From Adiantum capillus-veneris (taxonomy: Eukaryota > Streptophyta > Polypodiopsida > Polypodiales > Pteridaceae), in contig CM043966.1 of the NCBI GenBank assembly GCA_014529385.2, positions 96,472,587-96,536,586 of the forward strand: a DNA stretch of 64,000 nucleotides, given 5' to 3'. Of the stretch, positions 44,689-56,640 are shown one piece after another (position 1 is the first letter of the stretch; each line of letters starts with the position of its first letter). A program made the position numbers and the translations under genes. The notes beneath the pieces were generated by a model that saw only the letters and a list, made by a program, of their open reading frames with translations, searched no databases and had not been told where the DNA came from.

Positions 44689-45124
44689 CATTAGGAAAAA
44701 TATGGACTCTCCTAGGGCCCTTTTGATTAGGGAAGGGTTAGTGGAGGACCAATGAGAGGGATCTTGGGATATCACCTATAGCCTAAGGAGAGATAGGGGG
44801 GTAGCCTATTTGTCCCCTTCTTCAATGCTTGATTCCTAGAGAGAAAGGGGAGGTGGACTGGAGGGGGGAGGGGGGTAAAAAGGGGGAAAGAGGTGTCATA
44901 AAGCCTAGGGAGGGACCCGTGACAAAAAGGGACCCCAAAAGAAAAATTGCACAGGTCAAAAAACCCTAAAAATTTGAAATTTTTGAAAAGTCTCAAAAAT
45001 GACCGTTTCCCCTCCAAAATTGCCCAAAACATAACAAACATCAAAAAGTCACTTTTTCTCTCCAAATTCCCTCTCTCCCATAATCTTCTCTCCCCTGTCC
45101 CCTCCCCTCTCCTCCCCTCCCCTC

Positions 45125-45490
45125 ACTTCCTCTCTGCAGTCAGCCCCACCATAGCCAAAATCTCACTCTCCATCTTCTCTAGCTCTCCCTCCCCTCCCCC
45201 CTCCATTCTCTCTGTGCCGTGCAGCCCACCATAGCCCAAAGCTCATCACTATCCTCCTCTTCAGTTGTCCCCCCTCCCTCTCCTCACTCTCTCTATAGTC
45301 AACCCCACCATAGCCAAATGCTCACTCTCCATCCTCTCTATCTCTCCCTCCCCTCACCCCTCCATTCTCCACAATGCAGCCCACCATAGCCCAAAGCTCA
45401 TCACTATCCCACCATAGCCAAAAGCTCACCCTCCATCCTCTCTATCTCTCCCTTTCTCCCCTTCATTCTCTCTCTACTGTGTAGACCTCA
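45125..45490. repeat. Pyrimidine-rich minisatellite with CCACCATAGCC units
   Basis: Five or more copies of CCACCATAGCC(A/C)AAA followed by GCTCA and CTCTCC runs occur, with unit lengths of about 35-90 bases. It lies inside the 5.5-kb element next to its left arm. Confidence 0.75.
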
Positions 45491-45543
45491 CTATCCTTCT
45501 CTCCAACCCTCACCCCCCTCCCCCTTCCCAATCTCTCTCTACT

Positions 45544-46387
45544 ATGTGGCCACCCGACCTCTTCTCAAGCATGTCCACCCATACCACGCATAGACGGCCC
45601 AAGTTGGAGATACAAAAGGTCATACTGCACAACACAAAGAGCTCAAAGGTGGAATGGATCCCACGGGTATTTAGCAACGCTCATGGGTCTACATGCAACC
45701 GTTCAGTGTTGTTCCTCATGGAGTACAATGTCGAGGCATACTGGAACGCCATTTGAAGTGAAGACTGATGGCTTTCAAAACAAAATCTGGAATGGTGTCC
45801 ATCACTCAACATGCGTATAGTGTACCTGAGATCCATTTGCAGAGAGCTTCAAACCAATTTGCACCTCATTGTAAGTATAATGCTAAGTCATCTTATGGAT
45901 ATGTCCTCTTTAATTTTCATGTGTTCATATTTTTTGACAACGGTATTTGTGAACGTATTTTTTTATCCAGCTTACTTGCAAAGCAACCGCTTGAATGCTT
46001 CTCGAGTACCTTTATGGTTGTGCATGCTATAGATAAGAACTAATCTATATAACTCAACAATGTATACTAATTTAAAATATAGTAGCTAACACCATATTTG
46101 TTGTATTACAGGATGTTATTGTAGTGGATGCTTGGGCTCAACTTGGTTTGGTGTCAAGTGGAAAGTGTGACTTCTCCAATCAGAACCTCATTCTAAACAG
46201 TCTTTGTTTGGTGTGTATACTTGTGGATATGGAGGTCCATGGAGTTATCAATGATGAGACAAGCCTTGCTAAGAGCATAGCAATTGCCTCAGTCTATATT
46301 CCATTCAATGTATTTGATCCAGTACATAACATCCCAAGCTATTATTGTAGACAAGCTACAAACTTTGTAATGAAACTACTTGAATAG
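45544..46387 (+). other. Weak open segments inside the 5.5-kb element
   Basis: Frames at 45544-45756 (begins MWPPDLFSSMSTHTTHRR) and 46124-46387 (begins MDAWAQLGLVSSGKCDFSNQ, preceded by a TTGTATTACAG acceptor-like sequence) could be exons of a degenerate or captured gene. No catalytic or DNA-binding motif is visible and no function is assigned. Confidence 0.3.
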
Positions 46388-46389
46388 AA

Positions 46390-47113
46390 AGCACTCTTGT
46401 TTCATTACATTTTTGTCCACTCTAGTTAATCTTCAACTATATGTTGTTGTGCTTGTGATCAATTTTTGTTTCATCTAATCTTGTATGTGTATTGTGCTTC
46501 CTGCCAAATTTTTGGTGCTCATAAGTGATTGATCAAGTAAATTGATTTTTTGGTAGCAAGTACACCTTTTCAATGTGCCTGCATGTAGATCTAGTAAGCC
46601 ATCTGACCTCAAAGGTCAGGTTTGATTCATTTTCTGTTGTATGAGCACTTAGAGTTTATCTCAAAATGGTGGCAAGCTTTAAATTCTTAGAAGAATCCCA
46701 TACTCAAGAATAATCTAAGCAAGATAGAGCAATCATATTTCCTTGTGTTGCAGGCATAGACATGAACCTCCTTTGGCATTGAATAAACATTTAGTTCATG
46801 AGCACTCAGAGTTTATCTCAATATATTTGGCAGGCTTCAAATTTTTGAAAGAATACACTCAAACCTAATCCAAGAAAGATAGAGCAATCATATTCCCTCA
46901 TGTTTGCAAGCACACACATGAATCCCCTCTTGGCATTGTGCAAACACTTCATTCTACCTTTGCCATCAATAATGCAATGGCATGCTATTATGTTGTATTT
47001 GATATGAGTTTGTGTAAGTTCAACCATAAGCTTGTGTTCTTTGAAATCCCCAAGGAAAACAGAGTATGAAATCAAAATAAAGAAAAGAGAACGAACAAAC
47101 AAGATAGAGATAG

Positions 47114-47115
<2 letters not shown>
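46390..47115. other. No gene recognised
   Basis: AT-rich, with a tandem duplication of about 240 bases: the segments at about 46640-46800 and 46800-46960 share GAGCACT(T/C)AGAGTTTATCTCAA, AAGATAGAGCAATCATAT and TTGGCATTG. No coding signal was found. Confidence 0.55.
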
Positions 47116-47164
<49 letters not shown>

Positions 47165-47341
47165 CATAGATAGATGGAGGATAAACAGACAGAAAGACGG
47201 ATAGATATAGATAAATACATTAATAGATAAATAGATAGATAGATAGATGGATAGATAATTCGATAGATAGATACATAAATACATAGATAGATACACATGC
47301 AAATAAAAAACACAAAGATAGATACATAGATAGATAACTAG

Positions 47342-47378
<37 letters not shown>
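47116..47378. repeat. Compound microsatellite (TA)n-(GATA)n-(GA)n
   Basis: (TA)n at 47116-47162 is followed by degenerate GATA/GACA/GATG repeats to about 47342 and (GA)n at 47346-47378. Confidence 0.95.
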
Positions 47379-47382
<4 letters not shown>

Positions 47383-47734
47383 GAGACCCTTTTGGAACTC
47401 AAGGGCATTGCCCCTTTATTGAGGATACACTTTTATGATGGACAAATGACATGATACATGGATCAAACCCAAGACAAGTTATTACTTGTATTGATTGCTA
47501 ATTAAGTATGCATCATGCATACTTTGAGCCATCTGTAGTAGCAGAGAATGAGTAGAGAATGCATCATGCACATGGTGAGCCATCTATAGCCATTTGTAGT
47601 AGAGGATGAGTTTGCTTTTTCTAGATATATCATATGAGCTATAGTTTTGTAAAATGCTTCTTTGGATGGATGTTCATGGTTATCTTGTAGGCCCAAGGCC
47701 ACCATGCCCAAAACTAAGCAAGCACAAAGAGTAG

Positions 47735-48018
47735 AAGGCAAGGTAGGGGGTGCATAGGCCTTGGGAGGCCCAAAGAAAGCCTGCCACAAGGGAGCGCATT
47801 TGGGCCTTCCATAGGTCTATAGAAGGCCCAAATGCGCTCCCTTGTGGCAGGCTTTCTTTGGGCCTCCCATGGTGCATAGGCCTTGGGAGGCCCAAAGAAA
47901 GCCTGCCACAAGGGAGCGCATTTGGGCCTTCCATAGGTCTATGGAAGGCCCAAATGCGCTCCCTTGTGGCAGGATTTTTTTGGGCCTCCCAAGGCCTATG
48001 CACCCCCTGCCTTGCCTT
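47735..48018. repeat. Double-hairpin foldback repeat
   Basis: Arm sequence with GGCCTTGGGAGGCCCAAAGA and AAGCCTGCCACAAGGGAGCG (47757-47815) is followed by its near-perfect reverse complement (47822-47875). The same pair then repeats (47878-47940 and 47945-48000). The outermost AGGCAAGGTAGGGGGTGCAT and its complement (CACCCCCTGCCTTGCC) close the whole structure. It is a tandem duplication of a hairpin MITE or foldback unit inside the 5.5-kb element. Confidence 0.85.
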
Positions 48019-48019
48019 C

Positions 48020-48429
48020 TATTTGTGCCATCTTGCTTTGGCATGGTTGACATGGTCCTATAGGATGTTCAAACTTCACTCAACCATGCAATAATAGCTA
48101 TCTCATACCATGGCGCGTTGCAAGCCCCCCTTTGATTTTCAGGATAGTGCCCCATAGTGTGTATGCTGTGTTTTGGTCTCGAAAGAAAAAGGGGGTGCTT
48201 TGCTTGGTTGTACAAGACACTTTTTAGTCTCACAAAGGCCTACTAGTGAAACAGAGCTGAAGCAAATGGCCATAACATCCAAAAAAAGGAGAGATACAGA
48301 GAGAGATAATTGATTCTTAAAGAAGCTACCCATAAAGGAGCCAATATTCTATTAGTACAAATAAGTTTATGCAAAAAATAATTGATCATATATGGATAGC
48401 TAGCTGTAAGCAAAGAGATATTGGGGGGG

Positions 48430-48488
<59 letters not shown>

Positions 48489-49560
48489 TAAAGGTTTTCT
48501 AAACCCATCCCATGCCTCTTTTCCATCCAATGCATGAATAGGCACCCTTGTCTCCTCTCCTAAACTAACCAACTAGCCCCTACCTTTGAAGCATTGGTTG
48601 ATATAGTTTTGCATCCTCAAAAATGCTACCATGATGCAATTACATGGCCCATCTTGATGCAGGCTTATGAGTGATGGGTAATCCTCCCCACTAGCATAAT
48701 TCTCAACATTGGTTCAACACTTTCTATATTAGTTATGAACCCCTAGAATTCACCAAGAATTTACAGTATTCATGTGACACACTTGTATAAGCATCAAACC
48801 CCTCAGTAAGAATCAAATATTTAAGAAAATTGCTACATGGAAAATAATTTGCAAGATCAAAGATTTCATATATTAAAGCCATAGCGTTTGTTGTTACAAA
48901 ACCATGTCCATTGTAGACCACCTAAAACATGATTGAGATTACAAAGTAAAAGCTATGTTGATAGCTTTGGGCATTATGGATACATGTTCACCATGTATAG
49001 AGTACAGATCTGAATTCTCAAATGTTGCCTCAAATACACTCAGGTTTGAAACCAGTGCCCTTGTGTAAAGTAACATCTCCATTGCTTGACATACTTGACC
49101 TTCCTATGCTTGGGATCCATCTCAGTCTCATGGCTATGGAGTTTCCACCTGTGGTGCACGGGCACCCTTCTGTGTCCTTCCAACTAGAAAGTTTATGATG
49201 TGACTCCACCTTACATGAAAAAGAAATATTCTGTTCCATAGCTTGCAAGAAGTTGGGTATGCTAGAGTCTTTTCCATAGCTTGTGTGACGGTTGTGTATT
49301 AGTGTTGTGGGATGCAATAGAGGAAAAGGTAGATGTGAAGACAACTACATTAGCTTGTAATCATGGTGGGCTTGGTTGATAGGGGAAGTTGAGTATGAGG
49401 GAAGAGGTAGGGTCAGGGGAGCGGATGTTGACATTGAAATGGAAGATTGAGGAGGTAGATGAAGAGGTAGTTGCTGTAGATCTTGGCTTACGGTAGACTT
49501 GGTATTTTTGAGGGAGGACAGTGAACAATGGAAGAGGGTACATGGATAGAAATAAGAGAG
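48020..49560. other. No gene recognised (interior of the 5.5-kb element)
   Basis: Contains a (GA)n microsatellite at 48432-48486 preceded by a short G run. No supported coding sequence was found. Confidence 0.5.
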
Positions 49561-49740
49561 GAGAGAGGAATGTGACAGTGAGACGAAGGGTTTAGCAGGT
49601 AGATGAAGAGGCAGATCCAGGAGTGTGTGAGAATGAGAGGGAGGGTTTAGCAGGTAGATGGAGAGGGAGATGCAAAATTCTGTAAGAGTGAGAAGGAGGA
49701 TTTAGCATTTAGATGAAGAGGGAGATGCAGCAGGTCCTGG
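49560..49740. repeat. Purine-rich minisatellite, about 60-bp unit
   Basis: Three copies of a unit containing GTGAGA, AGGGTTTAGCAGGTAGATG and GAGGGAGATGCA occur next to the right arm of the 5.5-kb element. Confidence 0.75.
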
Positions 49741-50210
49741 CTATGGTAGGCATGGCTACTTTGAGGAAGGGGAGTGAGAGAGACAAAGAGGAGACATGGA
49801 GAGAGAGAAAGGCATTTTGGAGGCAAAAAATGATGTTTTGATATTAGAATAGGTTTGGGGTCACTTTTTGGGGGGAAATGACTACTTTTGAAAATTTCAA
49901 TAAATTTCAAATTTTTAGGGTTTATTTTTGGCCGCGTTTTTAAAAAAACATGAAAGGTGGGGTTTTCTTTTTGTACAAGGGTCCCTCTCCCTCTTTATGA
50001 CACCCCCTTTTCTCTAGGAGATGCTGAAAAGCTAGAGAGAGAAGGTAGCCTCCTAGTCACTACTTACCCCATCTTTTCTAGGCTTGAAGGATAGAAAATG
50101 ACCTACCAAAATAGCCCCCATCATTTCCTTTGTCTCCCTTAATCACAACATACTTCCTTAAAATTAGGGATTCTTACAAGGCCCATGAAGAGTCCATATT
50201 TTTCCTAATG

Positions 50211-50438
50211 CATGTATCCTACCAAACATTAGTAAAATTTGCATTAGAAGAAGTATGCCACAATGGTTTCATTAGCCTCTTTCTTTTGAGTCTATTTTGC
50301 TTGCATTGATTGATTATGTGTTTGGTTGCCTTGCAATCATTCAATTTCATCTTATTCTTGCTTTTTTCACTAAATTCCTTAGAGTTATTGTTGTTTGCAA
50401 AACAGACAGACTTGCCACTCAAATAAGGATTGGCATAT
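50211..50438. repeat. Segmental duplicate, right part of copy A
   Basis: Matches 55969-56146 (shared GATTATGTGTTTGGTTGCCT, TTGTTTGCAAAACAGACAGA, TAAGGATTGGCATA). Similarity ends at 50438, where unrelated sequence (TTGTCGCGCCC) begins. Confidence 0.85.
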
Positions 50439-50915
50439 TGTCGCGCCCAGGGGGAGTGGGGTTAGAATAGCGCTGATATTACCATGTCGCACTCCAGTGT
50501 TAAAGTAAGTGTCAGGATTCTCATATTCCCACTAATGCATCTTGAAAACCAAGGGGTTAAGCGAAATCTTCGAGGATTTAACTTGCACAGCCAGTACTCC
50601 GTCTAGCTCACCTACAAATGGCAGCTGACATTCGCTACTCACCTCCTCCCGCTTCTTCTGTGCCATCTCGGGATTTCCTTACGTTGCATGAAGTTCACCA
50701 TGAGTATTGTAGAATATTGAGCGCTACCATTTCACACATTGCGAGTGTGCATCTTCATGGGTCTGAGGATCATAACAAATACAGGCCTGCCTCTCCTCAT
50801 ACAAATGCAAACGCACTTGTCAATGCAGCAGCATCAAGAAATGGGGACCTGCAAAACCAGGAGAAGCTAGGAGATTACTTTATGTTTTTTTCCCCCTCGT
50901 CCGCATTGGGTTCTG

Positions 50916-50950
<35 letters not shown>

Positions 50951-51399
50951 CATTCAAAACATGATTGTTTGCCGGGATTCGATGTTACTGTGAGTTGTCC
51001 AACAAGCATCAACAGAGTAGGCTGGGAGAGCTAGGATTATTTGCCAAGATTCAACATTGTTGTGGGTTGTATCAAGTGATGGCTCAACCAAAGAGGAGAG
51101 TAAAAGCTTCGACAAAATCGATCGGCGAGGACAATCAACGAAGGTGAGTCAGCTCATTTCGACACCTGCTCTTGCCACATTTTCTCGTAATGGAAAATTG
51201 TTTCCTAATCTTTCCTTGTTGTGTGCATCCCGAATGATTTGCGCTCAGTCTATTATAGAATTCCCACATGTTCTTGCAAGTGCACCTTCACGTGACTGAC
51301 AGCCTTCATCCACGCTACCATTTTCATTTCTTTGCATCGTGGTTGTATGTTTCGTCAACTCGGCTTCAAAAGTGCATTGATTCTCCAGTGTGAAATGAT
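50439..51399. other. Unassigned sequence with (AC)n
   Basis: A 138-codon plus frame (50618-51034) starts MAADIRYSPPPASS but is closed by an (AC)n microsatellite at 50918-50948. I see no family resemblance. It could be the left flank or part of the Harbinger element. Confidence 0.4.
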
Positions 51400-51416
51400 C
51401 GCATAGCATTTACTTC

Positions 51417-52662
51417 TTGCCTGCGATGAACAAACATCAAAACACCTTCTTCTATGATTCATTATTTTTTAGGTACAACATGTTGTTCCAAAACCCATTC
51501 TCCTTTCGTGCTGGCATTGGGACACCACCATTGCGTAAGCCCACTAGTGGTGCATTTCAAGATCTGTATAACCAACTCGTGTTACAACGAGCTTTGCCCA
51601 CCCCAACCCCGCATAATAAAATGCCTGTGGACTTGAACCTAATATCTCAACCATACGAAGAGGTCATGGTGGATAGTTTGTCTTTTTGCTGGTCCAGCAG
51701 GTGCATTTTCACATTCATAGGGACGAGCGGGTACAACAACGAATGCAAGGCAACCAGTGCCACCCCACACCACATTGTTGCCCTCCCATTTCAGGGGGAA
51801 TGTTTCACATGACGACCCACTTTCTCTATCACATGCTATCGTGGATGTTCATCACTTGCAGGCCATAGATACTCAGTCCTAGAGGACAGAGGATTCTTTG
51901 GTCAATGAAGTTGTGCCCTCCACGCAGTTGCCTATTGACTCGTATGTGCCACTGAAGTGTCCGTACCTACTATTTCTGTGGATCCCACATCCAATGCACA
52001 ATCCCACAAAGGTCGCAAGAGTGGATGAAGGCAAAGACAAAGCAACCTCCAATCCCAAAAAGCTCTTGGTGGTAGATTCCATTGGGATCTACGTGCATAG
52101 GTAGCTCTTTTGGAGTGCAAGAAGCATCATGATGACAAACATTGCTCAGCTGACTTGTATCAGAAGATTAAAACAAATGAGGAGCAATGGATTGATATTG
52201 CACCGTCGTGCCCATCACGAGGTTTGGTGGTTGACTGTAGAAAGACTACTAGAAGTACTAGCGGTTGGGAGAGGAACACGCCTTCCGACAAAGACTCCTA
52301 CTGGACCATGACTCAACCTATTGAGCGGGTTGTCGAAGGGAAATTTTTGCATTGAAATTTTCCTATAGAGCTGTACGAGCTCATGGATCGACTGTTTGGG
52401 ACGGACAAAGCAGTCAACCCTTTGACGAAGGATGCATACCTTCGACGTCGGCCTCGCAAAGGCAACTAAGGACCTCATGTGGGGATGGGAGATTGCGGAG
52501 GAAGGGAAGAAACAGAGACATGAGACCACAATCGACGCACAACATGCGCAGCATGAGGAGCTCATAGGTGTCGAGCAACAAAAGGTGGAAATCAGCCTAC
52601 TCTCTGCAAATGCAGTACAAGGAATGGCACCTGCCCTCACAAAGATGGCAGACAGACTGTAG
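51417..52662 (+). pseudogene. PIF/Harbinger second protein (Myb/SANT-like), decayed
   Basis: Discontinuous plus frames include MLFQNPFSFRAGIG and KKLLVVDSIGIYV, then a SANT-like block LLECKKHHDDKHCSADLYQ, EEQWIDIA, then SDKDSYWTMTQPIERVVEGK and, after one TGA at 52353, NFPIELYELMDRLFGTDKAV. This is the pattern of the DNA-binding helper protein that Harbinger-type elements encode beside their transposase. Several frameshifts and stops make it inactive. It faces the transposase relic convergently. Confidence 0.55.
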
Positions 52663-52679
52663 AAGGTATGTGTCTATGT

Positions 52680-52892
52680 CTAGTATGCCCAAAATAAATT
52701 GAGATTAATTGTACACCATAATGTTAAATGCGAAGTGTCACAAAGAGATCATACTAAACATAATCATAACCTTAAATGGAAATTTTCACATAGAGATCAG
52801 ATTTAACATAATCATAATCTTAAATTCAAAGTGTCACAAAGTGTTCAGTACATACATTTCATGGTTAATATTTCCTAGCAAACACTAGAAGC
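52680..52892. repeat. Short direct repeats between the two Harbinger genes
   Basis: AACATAATCATAA-CTTAAAT and GTGTCACAAAG units recur three times between 52730 and 52850, in the spacer where the two genes converge. Confidence 0.6.
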
Positions 52893-54082
52893 TCAGTTAT
52901 GCATCCCTTGCATATCCAAATACTCAAGTAGGTCATCTCTAATATTGATAGCCTCAAGAGTGTTCTCACCCTCGATAACCCCATCATGAGCTATAGGTTT
53001 ATCGACCAAAGTGTCATTCAAATTTATATCTTGCTCAAACATGTCTATAGGGTAGTCAATAAGAGAAACCAACATATTGTGAAGAATACAGCAAGCCACT
53101 ATGACATTTGGTAGCTTCTATATATCTGGGGATCTGATGGTTCCCTTTAGAATTTTCCATGTACACTTCATGCGTGAGAAGGCACGCTTGACTATTATTC
53201 CTATAGAAGACTGTATCCTTGGCGACACATCCCTGAATTGTGCAAAACCCTCTTGTCGTTACACGACCCTGGCCATCCTACATTCAAGTCTAGGAAGCAC
53301 ATGTTTGAATCCACAATTCCTTGCATAATCGTGATGTAGTTCCCGTAGCAATCGCGCCAAGGATCACTTTGCTCGTTTCTAGGCAAATCCATATTGATGT
53401 GGGTGCAATCTATGGCACCACAACAGTTAGGCATTCCCCTCAAAGCTCTAAGTCCGTCCTTCACGTTTTGCATCTCTGACTATGCAATTGTCCATTTGAT
53501 AAGATGTCCACCTCTCTGGAGTAGGGAACCCACAAACTCATGGATGAATATGGTGATTGTAGACCTTCCACAACCAAAAGCATTTGCCACATTGTAATGT
53601 GTGTTCCCGGAGGCATGCACCATCACTAAAATTGCCACCTTCTTATCTACAGTGAAAATCCTTCTAGGCAAGTTATGAAATCTAGTGGGTATGTTGCATT
53701 GTTGCACATCTTCACGAATAAGTTCAGTCAAGCTTGTGAAAAGCTTGACGGGAAGCTCAAAAATATCTCTCCACCGCTCTTCATCTACACGAGCGTAGAA
53801 CACAAAGTGGTTCCACCAATGGATTGATGATCATGGATTTATATACCATCAACCCGACGCATTGTTGAATGAAACTTGATACCTAGGGGTACGTTGAGCA
53901 GAGCTTGCTCCCTAGAGAAGAGGCAGATATGGTGTTATATATTCCTTGAACTCCACATCCTCCTCCTCAGCCAACAATCCACGAGGCGGAAGTCCATGCA
54001 AGGACTCCCACTCATGAAGCAAGGCACACATCAACACATTTATGGATGGGATGGTTGCTCTCAAATGTTGTCTGAGATCCAT
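52893..54082 (-). pseudogene. PIF/Harbinger transposase (DDE_Tnp_4 type), internally deleted
   Basis: The N-terminal part starts at an ATG at 54082 (MDLRQHLRATIPSINVLM) and has stops between 53905 and 53820. The frame from 53803 (FYARVDEERWRDIFELPVKL, GNTHYNVANAFGCGRSTI) carries one TAG at 53480 and continues CCGAIDCTHINMDLP (first catalytic Asp) and VGWPGSCNDKRVL (second Asp). After CRQGYSLL the sequence jumps to RAFSRMKCTWKILKG and ACCILHNMLV, so the segment with the third acidic residue is missing. This is a non-functional relic. Element ends were not located. Confidence 0.85.
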
Positions 54083-55514
54083 GCCTCCGAGACCTACACA
54101 AAATGAAAAAGTTAGGAAACAAAAATTGACTTGAACCTGGACAATTTATGTTTAGAAAATGACTCCAGCAAAAGATGTAAAAAATGAAATCATGGAAAAG
54201 CAGATTTCAATCATGATTAGTACAAAATTTGTAAGCTGGTTTTATAAAACTTGTTGGGTACTAATGTTTGGTATTTGGTTCTATTTGGTTATTTTAGGAG
54301 AAAAAAATGACACCAAAAAATGATTGAAAGTGATGATTAAGGATCAAAAAATGACTCCACCAAATGATTTCAATTTTTATGAATTTAAAAAATGTGCAAT
54401 AATCTGAGTGTGAAGTGTGCAAAGTACTTATGATTGGGTTTTGTTTTTACAAGAAATGTGCAGCTTATTTCATCATGTTTTTGGAATCAGCATGTTCCGA
54501 GTTTTTGAGTAGACCTTGTAGTTTATAAATCAGCATGTTGAGAGTTTTGTGTTAATCATTGTGTCGGATATGTAAAGTGGCATTGAAAAGAGGGCTTCTA
54601 AAGCATCGAAAATTTCATTTTTCAATAAAAAAAAATTGTATGAAAATGAAGTACTGTAATCCCTTCTATTTTGTTCAGTTTTATGTAGTGTAATGTGCAA
54701 ACCGATGTTCTTCATTGTTCAATAGTTTTTGGTGTACTGATATTTGTGTGTGCATGTATGAACACGCTCGCGCTAGAGCACGAAAAGGCATTGCAAGCAG
54801 GTAGGAATAGTAATGTAATGAAAGTGGTGGTAGATAGAACCTTTGGGTCGCGTTGTCTCTTGTGGTGTCATAGTTGGGTATGCAAATGATGTTGTGTATG
54901 GAAGTTGTAGTGTATCCCAATGGTCACGGAAAGGTTTTGAATTTAACTCCTGTGCAAGCGAAGAAATTGTGATTCAGTACAGCAAGAGTGCAGTAATCTC
55001 AACAAAAATCAAAGTTCTTGAAGAGTAGGACATACCACATACCCTGCAATCCACAGCCTGTTGGGGAGGACATTGCGATTGAAAGCTCTTCCAAAACATT
55101 TGTTGCTTACGTTTGTGGGTGTTGTGAGAATGGACGTCTATCTCTCTTGAAGGTGGGGTGAGTATTCCATGTGATGCTATTGGCTAAGAAACACGTACAT
55201 CAGTGTTGCATGTAGGTGACAAATGATTGTAACAAAAGCGTTGCAGCAGCTACATCAGGTGATGGAACCTTGTTTTGGGAGCGCTACAGGTGATGGAATC
55301 CTGTGTTGGGAGTGCTACAGGTGATGGAGTTGGCTATAGATGAAAGTTAGTATATTTTTCTTTTTTTAATTCTGTGGGAGTCAAATGCAGCCAGTCGGTG
55401 GAGTGCAAATGTGGCTTTTTTATCATTCAGCCTTGGCGCTGGGTGTGACCAAGTGTTAGTGGGGTGGGGATAATTCTTTCCTATTTCTTTGAAAGCCCCA
55501 CTATCCCATGGCGT
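54083..55514. other. No gene recognised
   Basis: AT-rich sequence. At 55240-55330 a short direct repeat GCTACA(T/G)CAGGTGATGGAA-CCTTG occurs two to three times. No coding signal was found. Confidence 0.5.
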
Positions 55515-55623
55515 GACTCAACTCTAAGTCTCGCACCTAAAGAGAAGTGGAGACTTCAAGGGAGCACAAGATGAACAAGGCATCTCCAGACAGACATTGG
55601 TAGTGCCTTTCAACTTGATTGGG

Positions 55624-55698
<75 letters not shown>

Positions 55699-56150
55699 AA
55701 CATACCTTTGAAAATTTGAAGGGTGCTCTGTTGTACACGGGCTTAGCAAGTGTGAAAGAACTACATTTCGCAACAAGCATAAATTGACCAACTTTGTTGA
55801 ATGGATATGAGGCATCGTCGGCACACCTAATAATATTTTTATTACGGACAACATAAGTGAGCATATAATGTGAGAGTTTTGTAGCCCCACTATCATACTA
55901 CCAACATTAAATATGCAGTCACAACCATACTGGAACCATGAAAGAGGGTCATATTCAAAATGTCCATCATGTATCCTACAAAACATTAGCAAAATGAGCC
56001 TCTTTGCTTACATTGATTGATTATGTGTTTGGTTGCCTTGCAATCATTCAATTTTATCTTATTCTTGCTTTTTTCACTAAATTCCTTAGAGTTATTGTTG
56101 TTTGCAAAACAGACAGATGTGGCGCTCAAATAAGGATTGGCATACAGAGT
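55515..56150. repeat. Segmental duplicate, uninterrupted copy B
   Basis: Continuous counterpart of 44255-44688 plus 50211-50438. It contains a long (GA)n at 55626-55694 and preserves the empty insertion site of the 5.5-kb element at about 55961-55976. Confidence 0.88.
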
Positions 56151-56640
56151 GGTAACATTATCATTCCTCCTTTGAGCAACCACAAAGGCTTAATTGGCAA
56201 CTTGTTTCTCTTCATGTATTTTCTAGACCAAGCCTCCTATACTAGCAAAGAGGCTAATGCATCAAACATGATAACTACAAGTTTACCCCCAATCAGTCTC
56301 CATGAAATCAAAATTTTGATACAAATCTAGGAACACATCAAGAACAATCTTCAAAAGAGAGTTCTCAGAGTGCTCACCAACAACAATCAACTAATTCTTG
56401 CAATGTGCAAGTAAAGAATCATTCCATCCTCTTCCTACCTTTACTATATTTATGGAGATAATACATTTCATCATTATGTGCTACATAAACATCATATGGA
56501 ATATCATAAGCTTGTTCTCTATTCATTTTTGCTAAGAGAGTATATGGGGTGATAGAACGTTTAAGAGAGAGCAAAATCAAGGCATAAGTTTGCGCATTTC
56601 TACCATCCCTGCAAAAAGAAAGCCCTTAGCATGAAGACAG
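56151..56640 (-). pseudogene. Possible copia gag-like fragment
   Basis: Read on the minus strand from about 56630, after an acceptor-like CTTTTTGCAG, the frame gives DGRNAQTYALILLSLKRSIT and MNREQAYDIPYDVYVAHNDE before a TGA near 56438. The NAQTYALILLSLK segment resembles the ALxLIxLSL of copia Gag (UBN2 type), but the match is short. If correct, the duplicated segment 55515-56640 is a copia fragment. Confidence 0.25.

Larger units (their letters stand above)
44689..50210. mobile_element. 5.5-kb terminal-inverted-repeat element, family unknown
   Basis: The termini are a perfect 22-bp inverted repeat (44689-44710 and 50189-50210, beginning CATTAGGAAAAATATGG). Inside, diverged inverted similarity continues for about 350-400 bases (shared GTGTCATAAAG, GGGACCC, AAAACCCTAAAAATTTGAAA). 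The uninterrupted duplicate at 55960-55980 shows the empty site. A clean target duplication is not evident (TGTCCATC left, CATGTATCC right, empty site TGTCCATCATGTATCC). Long arms suggest a Mutator-like or foldback element. Weak open frames at 45544-46387 have no motif I recognise, so it may be non-autonomous. Confidence 0.75.
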
